Source: Neisseria sicca (GTDB lineage Bacteria > Pseudomonadota > Gammaproteobacteria > Burkholderiales > Neisseriaceae). Taken from it: 64,000 nt of DNA. The notes beneath the pieces are model-generated. The model was not told the origin of the DNA. It saw nothing but the letters and a program-made list of their open reading frames with translations, and made no database searches. The DNA lies in the NCBI RefSeq assembly GCF_017753665.1, contig NZ_CP072524.1, positions 2,356,001 through 2,420,000 of the forward strand. The letters are read 5' to 3'. Each line of letters starts with the position of its first letter. Positions within the stretch are counted from its first letter, which is position 1. A program made the translations under genes and the position numbers. Shown in pieces: positions 16,823 to 25,244 of this stretch.

Positions 16823-18133
16823 TCAAGGTTCGATATTTCGTACAAACACTTGCGAATTGCGGCCGTTGGCAAGGTAGTCGCGGCGGCGTTCTTCGGGTAA
16901 GGCGTCGGGAGAGGTCGTCTGAAAACCGCGTTCGACAAACCATTCGCCTGTGTGGGTTGAGAGGGCGAACAGACGGCGGATGCCCAAGCTTTGGGCTTTT
17001 TGGAAGAGGTGGTCGAGCAACATTTCGCCGTAGCCGCCGTCGCGGGCTTCGGGGGAGACGACGAGGCAGGCGAGTTCGCCGATTTCGGGGTCTTCGAAAG
17101 TTTTGAGGGCGACGCAGCCGTAGATGTTGCGGTCGTGTTCGAGGACGGAAAAGCCGGAGATGTGGTTTTCGAGATATTCGCGGCTGCGGTGTAACAGGAT
17201 GCCTTGTTCTTCAAGCGGGCGTATCAGGGCGATGATGCGCGGGATATCGCGGCTGTGGGCTTGGCGGATGGAGACGAAGGCATCGCGGGCGATGGCGGTG
17301 CCGCAGCCTTCGCGGGTGAAGAGTTCGCGCAATAGTCCGCCGTCTTCGCGTCCGCTGAGGATTTGAACGCGGCTGACGCCGTTTTCGACGGCATTGACGG
17401 CGGCTTGGAGCAGGCGCACGGGGATGTTGTGTGCGGTTTCTATCAGGTGGCGGACTTCGCCTGAGGATAGGGTGGACATGAGGATGCCGTCGGCGTTGCA
17501 AATGCCGGCTTCTTCGGTCAGGTACACGAGTTTTTCGGCTTGAAGGGCGACAGCGACGGCTTCGGCGGCTTCGCTCATGCTGAGGTTGAAGGTTTTGCCG
17601 CCGTAGGAGTGTCCGAGCGGGCTGATGAGGACGATGGCGCCGTCGTCGAGGCGGCGGTTGATGGAGTCGGTGTCGGTTTTGCGGACGATGCCGGTATAGC
17701 CCATGTCTATGCCGTCAATGACGCCGAGCGGACGGGCGGTGAGAAAATTACCCGAAGCGGTGGGAATCGGTTTGTTGCGCAAGGGGGCGGATGCGCTGCT
17801 GCACAGGGCGGCTTCGATGTCGCTGCGTATCATGCCGACTGCCTGCTTGGCGTCGCGCAGGGTGGCGTCGTCGGTAATGCGGCGGTTGCGGTGGTATTGC
17901 GGAACGAATTGTCTGTCGGCGGCGAGGCAGTTGAGAAAATGGCGCGTGCCGTGTACCAACACGAGGCGCACGCCCAAGCCTGCAAGCAGGTGGAAATCGG
18001 CGGCAAGACGGTTCAGGGTGTCGCCTTCGAGCAGGCTGTCGGTGATGCCGATAACCAGTGTTTTGCCGCGCAGGTAGTGGATATAGGGCGCGGCTTCGCG
18101 AAAATCGGCAACAAAGCCCGGAGATGTGTTCAT
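16823..18133 (-). CDS. argA: N-acetylglutamate synthase (amino-acid acetyltransferase)
   Basis: 436 residues: an amino-acid-kinase-like domain at about 1-280 (TLVIGITDSLL, VHGTRH, DGIDMGYTGIVRKTD) and a C-terminal GNAT domain at about 290-430 (EIGELACLVVSPEARDGGYGEMLL). This is the classic ArgA making N-acetylglutamate, the arginine-inhibited first step of arginine synthesis; argG elsewhere in the window is a later step. Its ATG overlaps the stop of the zinc-ribbon gene (ATGA), so the two are coupled. Confidence 0.95.
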   Translation of the reverse strand: MNTSPGFVADFREAAPYIHYLRGKTLVIGITDSLLEGDTLNRLAADFHLLAGLGVRLVLVHGTRHFLNCLAADRQFVPQYHRNRRITDDATLRDAKQAVGMIRSDIEAALCSSASAPLRNKPIPTASGNFLTARPLGVIDGIDMGYTGIVRKTDTDSINRRLDDGAIVLISPLGHSYGGKTFNLSMSEAAEAVAVALQAEKLVYLTEEAGICNADGILMSTLSSGEVRHLIETAHNIPVRLLQAAVNAVENGVSRVQILSGREDGGLLRELFTREGCGTAIARDAFVSIRQAHSRDIPRIIALIRPLEEQGILLHRSREYLENHISGFSVLEHDRNIYGCVALKTFEDPEIGELACLVVSPEARDGGYGEMLLDHLFQKAQSLGIRRLFALSTHTGEWFVERGFQTTSPDALPEERRRDYLANGRNSQVFVRNIEP

Positions 18134-18591
18134 AACAAAACCAGATAGAAAAGCTGCATGATGAGGACGGTCAGCGCGACCAGTACCGCCAGCGTCCAGT
18201 TGAAGCCTTCTTCGGATTTGGCGGGTTTGGCAGCGGCAGCCATCAAGGCTTGGAATTCTTCAGTCCGCCGTTTTTCCTCTTCGGCGCGCCGTGCCTCCTC
18301 TTCTTTGGCTTTTCGGGCGCGTTCGGCGCTGTCGAGCAGGTTGGCGATTTCGTGGCGGGAGAGTTGTTTACGGTTGCGGATGTTACCACCCATGTCGTGT
18401 ACGAGACGAACGTCAGTAACGGCGTTGGGCAGTGTATCGGGGTTGGCGGGGGCGGAGGACGGCGCAAGGCTGTCTTTGGCTTTGAACAGACCTTCGCATT
18501 TATTGCAAACGACAAAGCCTTGTGCGACGTTGAGCTGGGTGTCTTTGACCCAAAGTGAAGTTTTGCAGTGTGGGCAGATACATGCGGGCAT
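18130..18591 (-). CDS. Zinc-ribbon, C-terminally anchored membrane protein
   Basis: 153 residues from MPACICPHCKTSLWV. A CPHC and CNKC pair within the first 33 residues makes an MJ0042-type zinc ribbon. A charged Ala/Glu/Arg coiled coil lies at about 90-122, and a single helix at about 131-152 ends the protein, so it is tail-anchored with the ribbon in the cytoplasm. The frame extends to 18768 but crosses a DUS hairpin; the ATG at 18589-18591 starts the domain. Coupled to argA by a 4-base overlap; function unknown. Confidence 0.8.
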   Translation of the reverse strand: MPACICPHCKTSLWVKDTQLNVAQGFVVCNKCEGLFKAKDSLAPSSAPANPDTLPNAVTDVRLVHDMGGNIRNRKQLSRHEIANLLDSAERARKAKEEEARRAEEEKRRTEEFQALMAAAAKPAKSEEGFNWTLAVLVALTVLIMQLFYLVLL

Positions 18592-18648
18592 AGGTGTTTT
18601 CCGTGTAAAGTGTGGAATGTGTTGTTTTAATGTGTGTTTGATTGGGGT

Positions 18649-18690
18649 AGGTCGTCTGAAAAGGGATTGTCCGTCTTCAGACGACCTTTT
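18649..18690 (-). terminator. Inverted DUS pair between pyrE and the zinc-ribbon gene
   Basis: AGGTCGTCTGAA (18649-18660) pairs with TTCAGACGACCT. No T run follows on the minus strand, so read-through into the next gene is likely. Confidence 0.5.
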
Positions 18691-18703
18691 GTTTATCGGG
18701 ATT

Positions 18704-19345
18704 TTAGGCGACGCCGTAGCGTTCGCGGTAGGCTCTGACCGGTTCGAGGAAGCCGCCGAATTCCGCATTGTTTTGCAGGAGCGTGAACAGGTCGTTCAGA
18801 TTGGCAATGGCGACGACGGGCAAGCCGTATTGTTTTTCCACTTCCTGAACGGCGGACAATTCGCCCGTGCCTTTTTCCATGCGGTCGAGTGCGATGGCGA
18901 CGGCGGCGGGCGTTGCGCCTTCCGCTTCAATCAGTTTGACCGATTCGCGCACAGATGTTCCCGCAGAAATCACGTCGTCGATAATCAATACGCGGCCTTT
19001 GAGCGGCGCACCGACCAACACGCCGCCTTCGCCGTGGTCTTTCGCTTCTTTGCGGTTGTAGGCAAACGGCACGTTCACGCCTTTTTCCGCCAGCATCATC
19101 GCCGTTGCCGCCGCCAAAATAATGCCTTTGTAAGCCGGGCCGAACAGCATGTCGAATTTCACGCCGTTCTCAATAATCGCCTGCGCGTAAAACTTCGCCA
19201 GTTGCAGCGTCGATGCGCCGTCGTTAAACAATCCGGCGTTGAAAAAATAAGGCGACTGACGGCCTGCCTTGGTCGTAAATTCACCGAATTTCAATACATT
19301 CTGCGCCAGCGCAAACTTAAGGAAATCTTGACGGAAATCGGACAT
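18704..19345 (-). CDS. pyrE: Orotate phosphoribosyltransferase
   Basis: 213 residues starting MSDFRQDFLKFALAQNVL. The PRPP-binding signature VLIIDDVISAGTS is at about 119-131 and the flexible catalytic loop has RKEAKDHGEGG. It converts orotate and PRPP to OMP in pyrimidine synthesis, the step after PyrD, also in this window. Divergent from the Bax-inhibitor-1 family gene. Confidence 0.96.
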   Translation of the reverse strand: MSDFRQDFLKFALAQNVLKFGEFTTKAGRQSPYFFNAGLFNDGASTLQLAKFYAQAIIENGVKFDMLFGPAYKGIILAAATAMMLAEKGVNVPFAYNRKEAKDHGEGGVLVGAPLKGRVLIIDDVISAGTSVRESVKLIEAEGATPAAVAIALDRMEKGTGELSAVQEVEKQYGLPVVAIANLNDLFTLLQNNAEFGGFLEPVRAYRERYGVA

Positions 19346-19410
19346 TTTGCTTCTTTCGAAAGATATTGATTTATAAAGGAAGAGATTATAAAGGATTCAT
19401 GAGGAAAATG

Positions 19411-19452
19411 CAGGTCGTCTGAAAACAGGTTTTCTGGTTTTCAGACGACCTG
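19411..19452. repeat. Inverted DUS pair in a divergent promoter region
   Basis: CAGGTCGTCTGAAAACAG pairs with its complement ending at 19452. It sits between the divergent pyrE and the YccA-like gene, where a terminator is not needed, so its role may be DNA uptake or insulation of the two promoters. Confidence 0.6.
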
Positions 19453-19597
19453 TTTCATTCAAGCCCTTTAAAATACGCCATTAGCCATTACCTATCGGTA
19501 AGCGGCGACGGCGGCATACTTGATATGCCCAAGCCGATGATTTACTGTTACAATCCGAATTTATTTGTTTTCAAACCATTTTTCAGGAGCAAACGCC

Positions 19598-20284
19598 ATG
19601 CGAAACGACGTTTACGACTATACCGTCACAGGACAGGTTGCTAAAAATACCGTCCTGCAAAAAACTTACCGCCTGCTCGGCCTGTCTTTCATTCCCGCCG
19701 TTGCCGGCGCATATTTCAGCGGCCAGTTTGGACTGAATCTGTTCTCTCTGTTCGGTCAAGGCTGGATGGGGCTGGTTGCCGTGCTGGTGTTCTTCTACGG
19801 CATGACTTTCCTCATTGAGAAAAACCGTTACAGCAATGTCGGCGCAACCCTCCTGATGATCTTCACTTTCGGCATGGGTGTGCTGATCAGCCCGCTTCTG
19901 CAATATACGCTCGCTATTCCAAACGGTACGCAAATCGTCGGCATCGCTGCCGCCATGACTGCCGGGGTGTTCTTCACCATGTCTGCAATGGCGCGCCGCA
20001 CCAATGTCAATATGAATTCGCTAGGCCGCTTCCTGACCGTCGGCGCGGTAGTGTTGATGATCGCGATGATTGCCAACTTCTTCCTGCAAATCCCGGCATT
20101 GAGCCTCGCCGTTTCGGCAGCGTTTGTCCTGTTCAGCTCGCTGATGATTATGTGGCAGGTGCGTACGGTGATTGACGGTGGCGAAGACAGCCATATCAGC
20201 GCGGCTCTGACCATCTTCATCTCCATCTACAATATCTTCAGCAGCCTGCTGCGTATTTTGTTGGCGTTCAGCGGCGATGATTAA
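19598..20284 (+). CDS. Bax inhibitor-1 / YccA-family membrane protein
   Basis: 228 residues with seven hydrophobic helices, spaced as in the BI-1 (TMBIM) family. The N-terminal polar segment NDVYDYTVTGQVAKNTVLQKTYRLLG is typical of the bacterial branch (E. coli YccA/YbhL), which interacts with FtsH or acts as a pH-sensitive ion leak. CAGGAG 9 bases upstream fixes the ATG at 19598; the open frame upstream is not needed. Ends in a DUS terminator. Confidence 0.88.
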   Translation: MRNDVYDYTVTGQVAKNTVLQKTYRLLGLSFIPAVAGAYFSGQFGLNLFSLFGQGWMGLVAVLVFFYGMTFLIEKNRYSNVGATLLMIFTFGMGVLISPLLQYTLAIPNGTQIVGIAAAMTAGVFFTMSAMARRTNVNMNSLGRFLTVGAVVLMIAMIANFFLQIPALSLAVSAAFVLFSSLMIMWQVRTVIDGGEDSHISAALTIFISIYNIFSSLLRILLAFSGDD

Positions 20285-20311
20285 CCGTTTACGCATCTGA
20301 CGAAAGAATTC

Positions 20312-20358
20312 AAAGGTCGTCTGAAAACTGCAAACAGGTTTTCAGACGACCTTTTTGA
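20312..20358 (+). terminator. Inverted DUS terminator
   Basis: AAAGGTCGTCTGAAAAC pairs with GTTTTCAGACGACCTTT (allowing for the loop), then TT. It ends the BI-1 family gene before coaD. Confidence 0.8.
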
Positions 20359-20412
20359 CATTCCATTCCCCGCCCGCTATCCTGACGGCTGCCATCACTC
20401 ATCCTACTACCC

Positions 20413-20919
20413 ATGAACACTATCCCCCCGCGCCGCGCCGTTTACGCAGGCAGCTTCGACCCGCCGACCCTCGGCCATCTTTGGATGATACAAGAAGCTC
20501 AGGTTCTTTTTGACGAACTCGTCGTCGCCATCGGCATCAATCCCGAAAAACGCAACACCTACACCATAGACGAACGCCGCGCCATGCTCGAAGCGATTAC
20601 GGGCGACTTTCCCAATGTCCGCATCAGCGTATTTGAAAACCGCTTCCTAGTCCGCTACGCGCGCGAAATCGGCGCGGGCTTTATCGTTCGCGGTATCCGC
20701 TCCGCCGCCGACTACGAATACGAACGCTCCATGCGCTATATCAACAGCGACCTTGCACCCGAAATTTCGACGGTTTTCCTGATGCCGCCGCGCGAAATCG
20801 CCGAAGTGTCTTCCACTATGGTCAAAGGCCTGGTCGGCCCGGATGGCTGGCACGACATAATACGCCGCTACCTGCCCGAAGCCGTGTACAAAAAAATCGT
20901 GCAGGATTATGAAACTTAA
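20413..20919 (+). CDS. coaD: Phosphopantetheine adenylyltransferase
   Basis: 168 residues of the nucleotidyltransferase fold. AVYAGSFDPPTLGH holds the (T/H)xGH motif, RYAREIGAGFIVRGIRSAADYEYE the substrate loop, and AEVSSTMVKGL the ISSTxVR-like ATP site. It makes dephospho-CoA, the fourth step of CoA synthesis. ATG at 20413 lacks a strong ribosome site. DUS hairpins on both sides make it a single-gene unit. Confidence 0.96.
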   Translation: MNTIPPRRAVYAGSFDPPTLGHLWMIQEAQVLFDELVVAIGINPEKRNTYTIDERRAMLEAITGDFPNVRISVFENRFLVRYAREIGAGFIVRGIRSAADYEYERSMRYINSDLAPEISTVFLMPPREIAEVSSTMVKGLVGPDGWHDIIRRYLPEAVYKKIVQDYET

Positions 20920-20932
20920 ATGTTGTTAACGA

Positions 20933-20978
20933 GAAGGTCGTCTGAAAGCTTGAAACGCAAGTTTTCAGACGACCTTTC
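20933..20978 (+). terminator. Inverted DUS terminator after coaD
   Basis: GAAGGTCGTCTGAAAGCTTG pairs with CAAGTTTTCAGACGACCTTT-type partner ending near 20978. Confidence 0.75.
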
Positions 20979-21105
20979 GATTTATGGCGGTGTTTGTGTA
21001 ATTCTAAATTTATATTTAATAATCAGATAATAGTATTCATTTTAAATGTATTTTTATTGGTAGCTGCTTCGTTGCAGAATATAAACACGATTTGTTATAA
21101 ATAAA

Positions 21106-21153
21106 GATAATTGTTATCAATTATTTCGATTAAACAAAAATATTTCCTATAAT
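21106..21153 (+). promoter_or_regulatory. Fur box and promoter of the TonB-dependent receptor
   Basis: GATAATTGTTATCAATTAT (21106-21124) matches the Fur consensus GATAATGATAATCATTATC at most positions. A TATAAT box follows at 21148-21153 with a weak -35 (TTTCGA) overlapping the Fur site's edge. Fur bound here would block RNA polymerase, so the receptor should be iron-repressed. Confidence 0.72.
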
Positions 21154-21182
21154 GCGGCATCCCTTCACCTTTCGAGTTGAAC

Positions 21183-23291
21183 ATGCAATATTCCACCCGC
21201 CTTTCCTTGCTTCCCGCCCTGATTGCCTCCGCCTTCCCGCTGTATGCCGCCGATACAGCCGATGGTGAACATTACACCGCTACCCTGCCCACCGTTACCG
21301 TGGTCGGACAGTCTGACACCAGCGTACTCAAAGGCTACATCAACTATGACGAAGCCGCCGTTACCCGCAACGGGCAGCTCATCAAAGAAACGCCGCAAAC
21401 CGTCGATACGCTCAACATCCAAAAAAACAAAAATTACGGTACGAACGATTTGAGTTCCATCCTCGAAGGCAATGCCGGCATCGACGCTGCCTACGATATG
21501 CGCGGCGAAAGCATTTTCCTGCGCGGTTTCCAAGCCGACGCATCCGATATTTACCGCGACGGCGTGCGCGAAAGCGGGCAGGTGCGCCGCAGCACTGCCA
21601 ACATCGAGCGCGTGGAAATCCTGAAAGGCCCGTCTTCCGTACTTTACGGCCGCACCAACGGCGGCGGTGTCATCAACATGGTCAGCAAATACGCCAACTT
21701 CAAACAAAGCCGCAACATCGGTGCGGTTTACGGCTCATGGGCAAACCGCAGCCTGAATATGGACATCAACGAAGTGCTGAACAAAAACGTCGCCATCCGC
21801 CTCATCGGCGAAGTCGGGCGCGCCAATTCGTTCCGCAGCGGCATAGACAGCAAAAACGTCATGGTTTCACCCAGCATTACCGTCAAACTCGACAACGGCT
21901 TGAAATGGACGGGGCAATACACCTACGACAATGTGGAGCGCACGCCCGACCGCAGTCCGACCAAATCCGTGTACGACCGCTTCGGACTGCCTTACCGCAT
22001 GGGGTTCGCCCACCGGAACGATTTTGTCAAAGACAAGCTGCAAGTTTGGCGTTCCGACCTCGAATACGCCTTCAACGACAAATGGCGCGCCCAATGGCAG
22101 CTCGCTCACCGCACGGCGGCGCAGGATTTCGACCATTTCTATGCAGGCAGCGAAAACGGCAACCGCATCAAACGCAACTACGCCTGGCAGCAGACCGACA
22201 ACAAAACCCTGTCGTCCAACTTCACGCTCAACGGCGACTACACCATCGGCCGTTTTGAAAACCATCTGACCGTAGGCCTGGATTACAGCCGCGAACGCCG
22301 CAACCCGACATTGGGTTTCAGCCGCGCCTTTTCCGCCTCCATCAACCCCTACGACCGCGCAAGCTGGCCGGCTTCGGGCAGGCTGCAACCCGTCCTCACC
22401 CAAAACCGCCACAAAGCCGACTCCTACGGCATCTTTGTGCAAAACATCTTCTCCGCCACGCCCGATTTGAAATTCGTCCTCGGTGGCCGTTACGACAAAT
22501 ACACCTTTAATTCCGAAAACAAACTCACCGGCAGCAGCCGCCAATACAGCGGCCACTCGTTCAGCCCCAACATCGGCGCAGTGTGGAACGTAATGCCCGC
22601 CCACACGCTCTACGCCTCGTATAACAAAGGCTTCGCGCCTTATGGCGGACGCGGAGGCTATTTGAGTATCGACACTTCGTCTGCCGCCGTGTTCAACGCC
22701 GACCCCGAGTACACCCGCCAATACGAAACCGGCGTCAAAAGCAGTTGGCTGGACGAACGTCTCAGCACCACATTGTCCGCCTACCAAATCGAACGCTTCA
22801 ATATCCGCTACCGCCCCGACGCACAAAATAATCCCTACACTTGGGCAGTCGGCGGCAAACACCGTTCGCGCGGCGTGGAGTTGTCCGCCATCGGACAAAT
22901 CATCCCCAAAAAACTCTACCTGCGCGGATCGTTGGGCGTGATGCAGGCGAAAGTGGTTGAAGACAAGGAAAATCCAAACCGCGTGGGCATCCATTTGGAA
23001 AACACCAGCAACGTTACCGGCAACCTGTTTTTCCGTTACACGCCGACTGAAAACCTCTACGGCGAAATCGGCGTAACCGGTACGGGCAAACGCTACGGCT
23101 ACAATTCGAGCCAAAAGCTAACCACCACGCTTCCCGGCTTCGCCCGCACCGACGCCATGCTCGGCTGGAACCGCAAAAATCTGAACCTTACTTTCGCCGT
23201 CGGCAACCTGTTCAATCAAAAATACTGGCGTTCCGACGCCATGCCCGGCGCGCCGCGCACTTATACGGCACGGGTGAATTACAGTTTCTAA
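21183..23291 (+). CDS. TonB-dependent siderophore receptor
   Basis: 702 residues: signal peptide 1-22 (PLYA-AD), TonB box-like LPTVTVVGQ near 36-44, plug domain (ETPQTVDTLN, ILEGNAGI, RGFQADASDIYRDGVR, VEILKGPSSVLYGR) to about 160, then a 22-strand barrel ending in YTARVNYSF with terminal Phe. The plug matches the ferrichrome/catecholate receptor branch (FhuA/Fiu-like). The ligand cannot be told. The ATG at 21183 is preferred over the in-frame TTG at 21177. An iron-siderophore ABC importer encoded at 46.6-50 kb could take its ligand onward. Confidence 0.92.
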   Translation: MQYSTRLSLLPALIASAFPLYAADTADGEHYTATLPTVTVVGQSDTSVLKGYINYDEAAVTRNGQLIKETPQTVDTLNIQKNKNYGTNDLSSILEGNAGIDAAYDMRGESIFLRGFQADASDIYRDGVRESGQVRRSTANIERVEILKGPSSVLYGRTNGGGVINMVSKYANFKQSRNIGAVYGSWANRSLNMDINEVLNKNVAIRLIGEVGRANSFRSGIDSKNVMVSPSITVKLDNGLKWTGQYTYDNVERTPDRSPTKSVYDRFGLPYRMGFAHRNDFVKDKLQVWRSDLEYAFNDKWRAQWQLAHRTAAQDFDHFYAGSENGNRIKRNYAWQQTDNKTLSSNFTLNGDYTIGRFENHLTVGLDYSRERRNPTLGFSRAFSASINPYDRASWPASGRLQPVLTQNRHKADSYGIFVQNIFSATPDLKFVLGGRYDKYTFNSENKLTGSSRQYSGHSFSPNIGAVWNVMPAHTLYASYNKGFAPYGGRGGYLSIDTSSAAVFNADPEYTRQYETGVKSSWLDERLSTTLSAYQIERFNIRYRPDAQNNPYTWAVGGKHRSRGVELSAIGQIIPKKLYLRGSLGVMQAKVVEDKENPNRVGIHLENTSNVTGNLFFRYTPTENLYGEIGVTGTGKRYGYNSSQKLTTTLPGFARTDAMLGWNRKNLNLTFAVGNLFNQKYWRSDAMPGAPRTYTARVNYSF

Positions 23292-23311
23292 TCCCGGTCA
23301 GAAAACAGAAC

Positions 23312-23358
23312 AAAGGTCGTCTGAAAACTCGAAACACGGGTTTTCAGACGACCTTTTA
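23312..23358 (+). terminator. Inverted DUS terminator after the receptor gene
   Basis: AAAGGTCGTCTGAAAACTCG pairs with its complement at 23337-23357, followed by TTA. A Correia element starts six bases later. Confidence 0.8.
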
Positions 23359-23363
23359 CTTTC

Positions 23364-23470
23364 TATAGTGGATTAAATTTAAATTAGGACAAGGCGACGA
23401 AGCCGCAGACAGTACAGATAGTACGGCAAGGCGAGGCAACGCCGTACTGGTTTAAAGTTAATCCACTATA
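23364..23470. repeat. Correia element (CREE), short form
   Basis: 107 bp, TATAGTGGATTAAATTTAAA to TTTAAAGTTAATCCACTATA, flanked by TA at each end. The central roughly 50-bp block is absent. It lies 116 bases before the start of the next gene. Confidence 0.93.
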
Positions 23471-23586
23471 TACGCTCATGAATAAGGCGGGACGCTTAAG
23501 GCTGCAAAGAATGCGGCAGTCCGTAAAGATGGCGTTTGCACGGCCTTTGCTATATCATTCCCTTATCTGAAACTAAGGAAAACATC

Positions 23587-23949
23587 ATGTACGAAGTCAA
23601 CCGCAGCGTCTTCCTGCTCATCCCGCTCGATCCTTTTTGGAACTGGCTGCAAACCCTGCCCGGTAATCATCTTGACGGTTTGACGCTTGAAGACATTCAA
23701 GCCGATGCCAATTCTTACCTCGTCCGTCCGTGTGAAACCGCCGACGAAGTATGGGACGAAATCGAAGCGCGGTTTGAAGACATTTTCGCTGCCGAACTTG
23801 CCGACTGGTGCGAAGATGAGAGCGAGTGGCCTGATTTGGACGCCGATATTTTCAACGAATGGTTCGACATACAGCTCTCCACCGTCATTACCGACCTCGA
23901 ACACGAACCGCTCGCCCGTGAAGCCTTTCAACCCTTTAATCTGAACTGA
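23587..23949 (+). CDS. Conserved acidic hypothetical protein
   Basis: 120 residues, strongly acidic, from MYEVNRSVFLLIPLDPFWNWL. No signal peptide or membrane helix. GGAAAA lies before the ATG; the frame extends upstream to 23536 without a ribosome site. I do not recognise the family. Its TGA overlaps the thioesterase ATG (TGATG), so it is the first gene of a three-gene operon with the thioesterase and thioredoxin-like genes. Confidence 0.8.
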   Translation: MYEVNRSVFLLIPLDPFWNWLQTLPGNHLDGLTLEDIQADANSYLVRPCETADEVWDEIEARFEDIFAAELADWCEDESEWPDLDADIFNEWFDIQLSTVITDLEHEPLAREAFQPFNLN

Positions 23950-24335
23950 TGAACGTCCGCGTCCGCAATTACCATCTTGACGGCTACGGTCATGTCAACA
24001 ACGCGCGCTATCTCGAATTTCTCGAAGAAGCGCGCTGGACATTTTTTGAGGAACACGGTTTCTTGTCCGAAATCGACGGCTTGATGCTGGTGGTTGTCCG
24101 CACCGACATCCGTTATCGCCGCGCCGCCGTCGAGGGCGACATATTACGCTTTGAAGGTCGTCTGAAAGAGCTGACCTCGCGTCATATTATCCTTACCCAA
24201 AACATCGTTTTGCCCAGCGGCAAAAATGCCGTCGAAGCCGAAAGTACGCTGATGGTTGTCAGCGCAGAAAGCGGGCGGAGCATCAGCATTCCCGAACCTC
24301 TATTTACCCTTTTAAAACAATACGCCGAAGCATGA
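23949..24335 (+). CDS. Acyl-CoA thioesterase (4HBT / YbgC-like)
   Basis: 128 residues of the hot-dog fold. VRNYHLDGYGHVNNARYLEFLEEARW contains the 4-hydroxybenzoyl-CoA thioesterase signature with the catalytic-type Asp and the GHVNN turn. It probably hydrolyses short or medium acyl-CoA thioesters. Both neighbours overlap it (1 base upstream, ATGA downstream), so all three are coupled. Confidence 0.88.
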   Translation: MNVRVRNYHLDGYGHVNNARYLEFLEEARWTFFEEHGFLSEIDGLMLVVVRTDIRYRRAAVEGDILRFEGRLKELTSRHIILTQNIVLPSGKNAVEAESTLMVVSAESGRSISIPEPLFTLLKQYAEA

Positions 24336-24820
24336 AAAAACTCATTACCATTGCCGCAGTCGCCATTATCGGCGTGCTGCTCGCCATCGTCCTCATTCCG
24401 GATAACAAACCTGCTCCCGCATTCTCTTTGTCCGACCTGCAAGGCAAACCGGTGTCCAACGCCAATTTGCAAGGCAAAGTCAGCTTCATCAATTTCTGGT
24501 TTCCCTCCTGCCCGGGCTGTGTCAGCGAAATGCCCAAAGTCATCAAAATGTCCAAAGACTATCAAGGTAAAGACTTCCAAGTCCTCGGCATTGCCCAGCC
24601 GATAGACTCGTTGGAAAGCGTAAACCAATACGTCAAAGAATACGGCTTGCCTTTTACCGTCATGTTTGATGCCGATAAAGCCGCCGCCCAAGCGTTCGGT
24701 ACGCAGGTTTACCCGACTTCTTTCTTGATCAATAAAAAAGGCGAAATCCTGAAAACCTTTGTCGGCGAGCCGGACTTCGCCGCGCTTTATCAGGAAATCG
24801 ACAAAGAATTGGCGAAATAG
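24332..24820 (+). CDS. TlpA-like membrane-anchored thioredoxin
   Basis: 162 residues: an uncleaved or cleaved N-terminal helix (3-23) then an AhpC-TSA/TlpA-type thioredoxin fold. The active site is CPGC (WFPSCPGCVSEM, near residue 60) and the cis-Pro loop is VYPTSFLI. It likely reduces periplasmic disulfides or supports cytochrome maturation. Its GKDFQVLGIAQ strand is typical of ResA/TlpA. Overlaps the thioesterase gene by 4 bases. Confidence 0.9.
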   Translation: MKKLITIAAVAIIGVLLAIVLIPDNKPAPAFSLSDLQGKPVSNANLQGKVSFINFWFPSCPGCVSEMPKVIKMSKDYQGKDFQVLGIAQPIDSLESVNQYVKEYGLPFTVMFDADKAAAQAFGTQVYPTSFLINKKGEILKTFVGEPDFAALYQEIDKELAK

Positions 24821-24969
24821 TAATCAAAAAAGGGAGCAATGATGCGCCCTTATGTATTTATTGGGATAACGTGTTGATTCCTTTCTCGCAAATGCTGATT
24901 GATGCGGAAATGACAGCAGTTTCGGCAATATTGTTTTTGTGTGCCTTTCTTCATAACCTTAGATGATTT

Positions 24970-25019
24970 AAAAGGTCGTCTGAAAATCTAAATATCGGTT
25001 TTCAGACGACCTTTGTGTT
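24970..25019 (+). terminator. Inverted DUS terminator
   Basis: AAAGGTCGTCTGAAAA pairs with TTTTCAGACGACCTTT, then GTGTTT. It lies 150 bases after the thioredoxin gene and directly touches the next Correia element. Confidence 0.75.
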
Positions 25020-25126
25020 TATAATGGATTAACTTTAAACCAGTACGGCGTTGCCTTGCCTTGCCGTACTATCTGTACTGTCTTCGGCTTCGTCGCCTTG
25101 TCCTGATTTAAAGTTAATCCACTATA
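25020..25126. repeat. Correia element (CREE), short form
   Basis: 107 bp in the opposite orientation to the copy at 23364. The left end reads TATAATGG (one change from TATAGTGG). Both ends keep the TA boundary. Confidence 0.92.
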
Positions 25127-25188
25127 TCAAATACCTGTCAGACGCATTCTTGCAAACGATGTTTCCGATATTCAAATTCCCATGAAAA

Positions 25189-25223
25189 GACGTCGTCTGA
25201 AACGGATTTTCAGACGACGTTTG
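25189..25223 (-). terminator. DUS hairpin after the GT-C gene
   Basis: ACGTCGTCTGAAA and TTTCAGACGACGT are separated by about 8 bases; on the minus strand it lies 22 bases past the stop at 25245. Confidence 0.65.
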
Positions 25224-25244
25224 TCATTCACACCCCTAGCGGAT

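Larger units (their letters stand above)
24821..25244. other. Repeat-filled intergenic region
   Basis: It contains a DUS terminator, a Correia element and a second DUS hairpin between convergent genes. No coding frame seen. Confidence 0.6.

Noticed and set aside
21183..23291. Naming the TonB-dependent receptor as FetA, FhuA or FoxA
   Set aside because: Family features are clear but the ligand-specific identity cannot be told without alignment.
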